A stretch of DNA of 64,000 bases from Tillus elongatus (Eukaryota; Arthropoda; Insecta; Coleoptera; Cleridae): NCBI GenBank assembly GCA_964006375.1, contig OZ023268.1, forward strand, positions 87,672,358-87,736,357, in the 5' to 3' direction. Shown piece after piece: positions 62,266-64,000 of the stretch (position 1 is its first letter; each line of letters begins with the position of its first letter). The position numbers were made by a program, and so were the translations under genes. The notes beneath the pieces are model-generated. The model did no database searches. It saw nothing but the letters and a program-made list of their open reading frames with translations, and was not told the origin of the DNA.

Positions 62266-63090
62266 TTAAACCGAAAGGTGAGAAACCGGGCCGTGGGATC
62301 TCAGGGCTCCACGGTCAGAACTACTCCATGTCCCACAGCCGTAAATCATCTCTGTCTGTAAACGTTTTTGAAGTTTGACCGAGTTGAAAAAGTTGTCAAA
62401 ATATATGTGATAACCCTTCCCAACTAACCAATAAACAATCCTACCGCCCAGATTTTTCTCCGTTATCTGCCCTACTTTACCAACGTAAATTTGATACTCA
62501 CATACATGTCCTGATTCTGCTGGCCTAATCCAAACGTTATAGCCCCGTTTGATGGGTTCGTTTGGCATGTATTTCTTTAGAAAGCTGTGAACCTAATCAT
62601 CGATTCGTCAATCGCTCGGTTTTTGCTGGATTTAGGGCATGTTTGTAAGTCTTAGGCAATGTATATAATAACGGACGCAAGTTATAATAAAGTTTGTCGA
62701 AATCTGAGGAATTACTGCCTGGTTGTGATGTGTTATCATTTAGATGTAGGTTTGACAAAATCCAAGTAAATCTGTCCCTTCGCATAATTGAGCTAATATA
62801 CTGGTCCCTTAGTACATGGCTGGATGACCAGTAATCTCGATCACTCGGAAGTTTTCTAACGCCCATGATTAAATTAATGGCAATAAAGCGCTTTATTTCC
62901 TTAGTATTGGTAGGTATAAAGGTATTCGAATCACCGGCGACCTTTTGCAGAGCATATAAATTAGTTTGAAACACTATGTGCTCCAAAAGTGGACCAGGAA
63001 AAATATTCAGGAACATATCTTCTATATTATCGGGAATAGTTGGTCCCGTTGTTTCAGCAAGTGGTTTTACAGTTTGAATGCAATTAGAAG
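62266..63090 (-). pseudogene. piggyBac-type transposase, broken and truncated
   Basis: The minus strand reads NIEDMFLNIFPGPLLEHIVF, TNTKEIKRFIAINLIMGVRK, DYWSSSHVLRDQYISSIMRR and LNDNTSQ. Stops around 62590 interrupt KP..AIDESMIRF (first catalytic Asp region). MPNEPIKRGYNVWIRPAESG and IYFDNFFNSV (second Asp) follow. The third catalytic Asp and C-terminal Cys-rich domain are missing. The frame ends in unrelated sequence at 62266. Its N-terminal edge is cut by the LINE at about 63083. Confidence 0.85.
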
Positions 63091-64000
63091 ATGATTTACT
63101 CTATACAGGAGATGGAGATGATCCTATTTACCAAGAAAATGAAGGTAGAGGGGTTTAGGGCGCCCGTGATGTTTGTACAACTTTTAGCTTTAGGGCGGGA
63201 GGTCAAATATCTGGGGGTGATCCTGGACTCCAAACTAACCTGGGGGTCACAAATAGAACGGGTTGTAAGGAAGGGAGTAGCGACCCTCTGGCAGCTGCGT
63301 CGAGTGATAAGGAGGGCCTGGGGAGTTAATCCTCTGATCCTTCACTAGATCTACACTGCGATCGTCAGGCCGAGAATCCTCTATGGGGCGTTGTTCTGGT
63401 GGTGCGGTGTAAACCAAACTACCAGCAGGAAGCTGGCCAAACTCCAAAGGCTGGCAATCTTGGGTATCACAGGCGCTATGAGGACGACACCCTCAGCCGC
63501 GCTAAAGGTCCTGTTGATGCTGCCACCGCTTCCCATATGTGTCATGAGGGAGGCGATGGCGTCGCATCTCAAAATGCGAGACGCAGGAAACTGGTGCGGA
63601 GAATGCAAGAGTCGCCAAGGAGGTGGGAAAAAAAATTCCGATTTCCGCCATAAAGGTGCGGGATGCCGAGGATGATATTGAGTTGCCTAGGCCATACACC
63701 CTCAGGATCCCCAGTAGGGATCAGTGGAGGGAAAATGAGGTTGAATTCCAACCCGCAAGCCTGGTCTATTTCACCGACGGATGGCGGCTGGAGGACCAAC
63801 AATCCCCCAGGGCAAGAATATACATCGAGGGCCTGGGGGTGCGCGAGAGCTATGCTCTTGACGCATATACCACGGCATTCGAAACAGATGTGTACGCTAT
63901 CCTGTCTGTGGCCAATAAACAAGATGTAAAGAGGAGTCCCGAGAAATGTGTGTACATCTGCTTGGATAGCCAGGCAGTTTGCGCCGCCCTCAAAGGACTA
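63083..64000 (+). pseudogene. RNase H LINE, second copy, runs off the window
   Basis: Starts within the RT (LALGREVKYLGVILDSKLTWG), continues through IYTAIVRPRILYGALFWWCG and LAKLQRLAILGITGAM, then frameshifts near 63600. RNase H YFTDGWR, ETDVYAI (Glu followed by Asp) and CLDSQAV follow. A deletion of about 50 bp relative to 49751-49830 lies at about 63978. A stop interrupts at 63347. It truncates the piggyBac pseudogene. Confidence 0.82.

Overview
The window looks like intronic or intergenic DNA from a repeat-rich arthropod genome, most likely an insect. It is AT-rich and has GT/AG splice signals, tRNA-derived SINEs, several non-LTR retrotransposon groups, a Penelope-like element (PLE), piggyBac, Tc1-like and mariner-type (DD41D-spaced) transposons, and about nineteen long (AT)n tracts. 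No bacterial or organellar gene organisation is visible. I cannot name the species.

Only two stretches look like host coding sequence. One is an intact 419-codon DYRK-family kinase on the minus strand (3138-4397). It lacks the DYRK activation-loop tyrosines and has Gln in place of the catalytic-loop Lys. The other is a 104-bp exon on the plus strand (33947-34050) with strong splice sites. It encodes one ankyrin repeat resembling the ANKFN1/Wide-awake family, so much of the window may be intron of that gene.

Layout. 1-3100: mariner remnant, a foldback element and PLE terminal repeats. 3138-4772: kinase and a tandem duplication upstream of it. 5340-11490: a complete-length mariner, then a nest in which a LINE sits inside a Tc1-like gene that sits inside a long-TIR element. 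11515-16500: retrozyme-like repeat, AT-core repeats, a SINE, and a G-rich foldback family. 16480-19270: PLE 3' half and a solo PLE terminus with a 13-bp target duplication. 19300-30000: AT-core repeats, a large foldback, a second mariner nested in an AT-core repeat, LINE remnants, and a three-unit ~360-bp array. 30800-37550: transposase pseudogenes, a second retrozyme-like repeat, the ankyrin exon and a foldback MITE. 37550-41900: mostly unrecognised sequence plus a LINE. 41903-45623: a 3.7-kb mariner-type element with ~690-bp TIRs. 45700-51660: three LINE fragments and a mariner-type element broken by a LINE and a SINE. 51700-62200: AT-core repeats, another foldback, a second SINE family, and an uninterrupted (GTAT)n array of about 570 bp. 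62200-64000: piggyBac pseudogene and the start of an RNase H-bearing LINE.

The most interesting signal is a set of hammerhead-ribozyme-like motifs in two unrelated repeat families. One family is the PLE terminal repeat (17719-17774, 19009-19049, 21943-21983, plus decayed copies). The other is a ~285-307-bp partly tandem repeat with no coding sequence (11515-11960, 31880-32310), whose copy at 32000-32040 keeps every canonical core nucleotide. Two helix segments differ between its copies but remain paired in both. The second family resembles a retrozyme (small ribozyme-bearing non-autonomous retroelement). All structures were paired by eye; no folding or database search was run.
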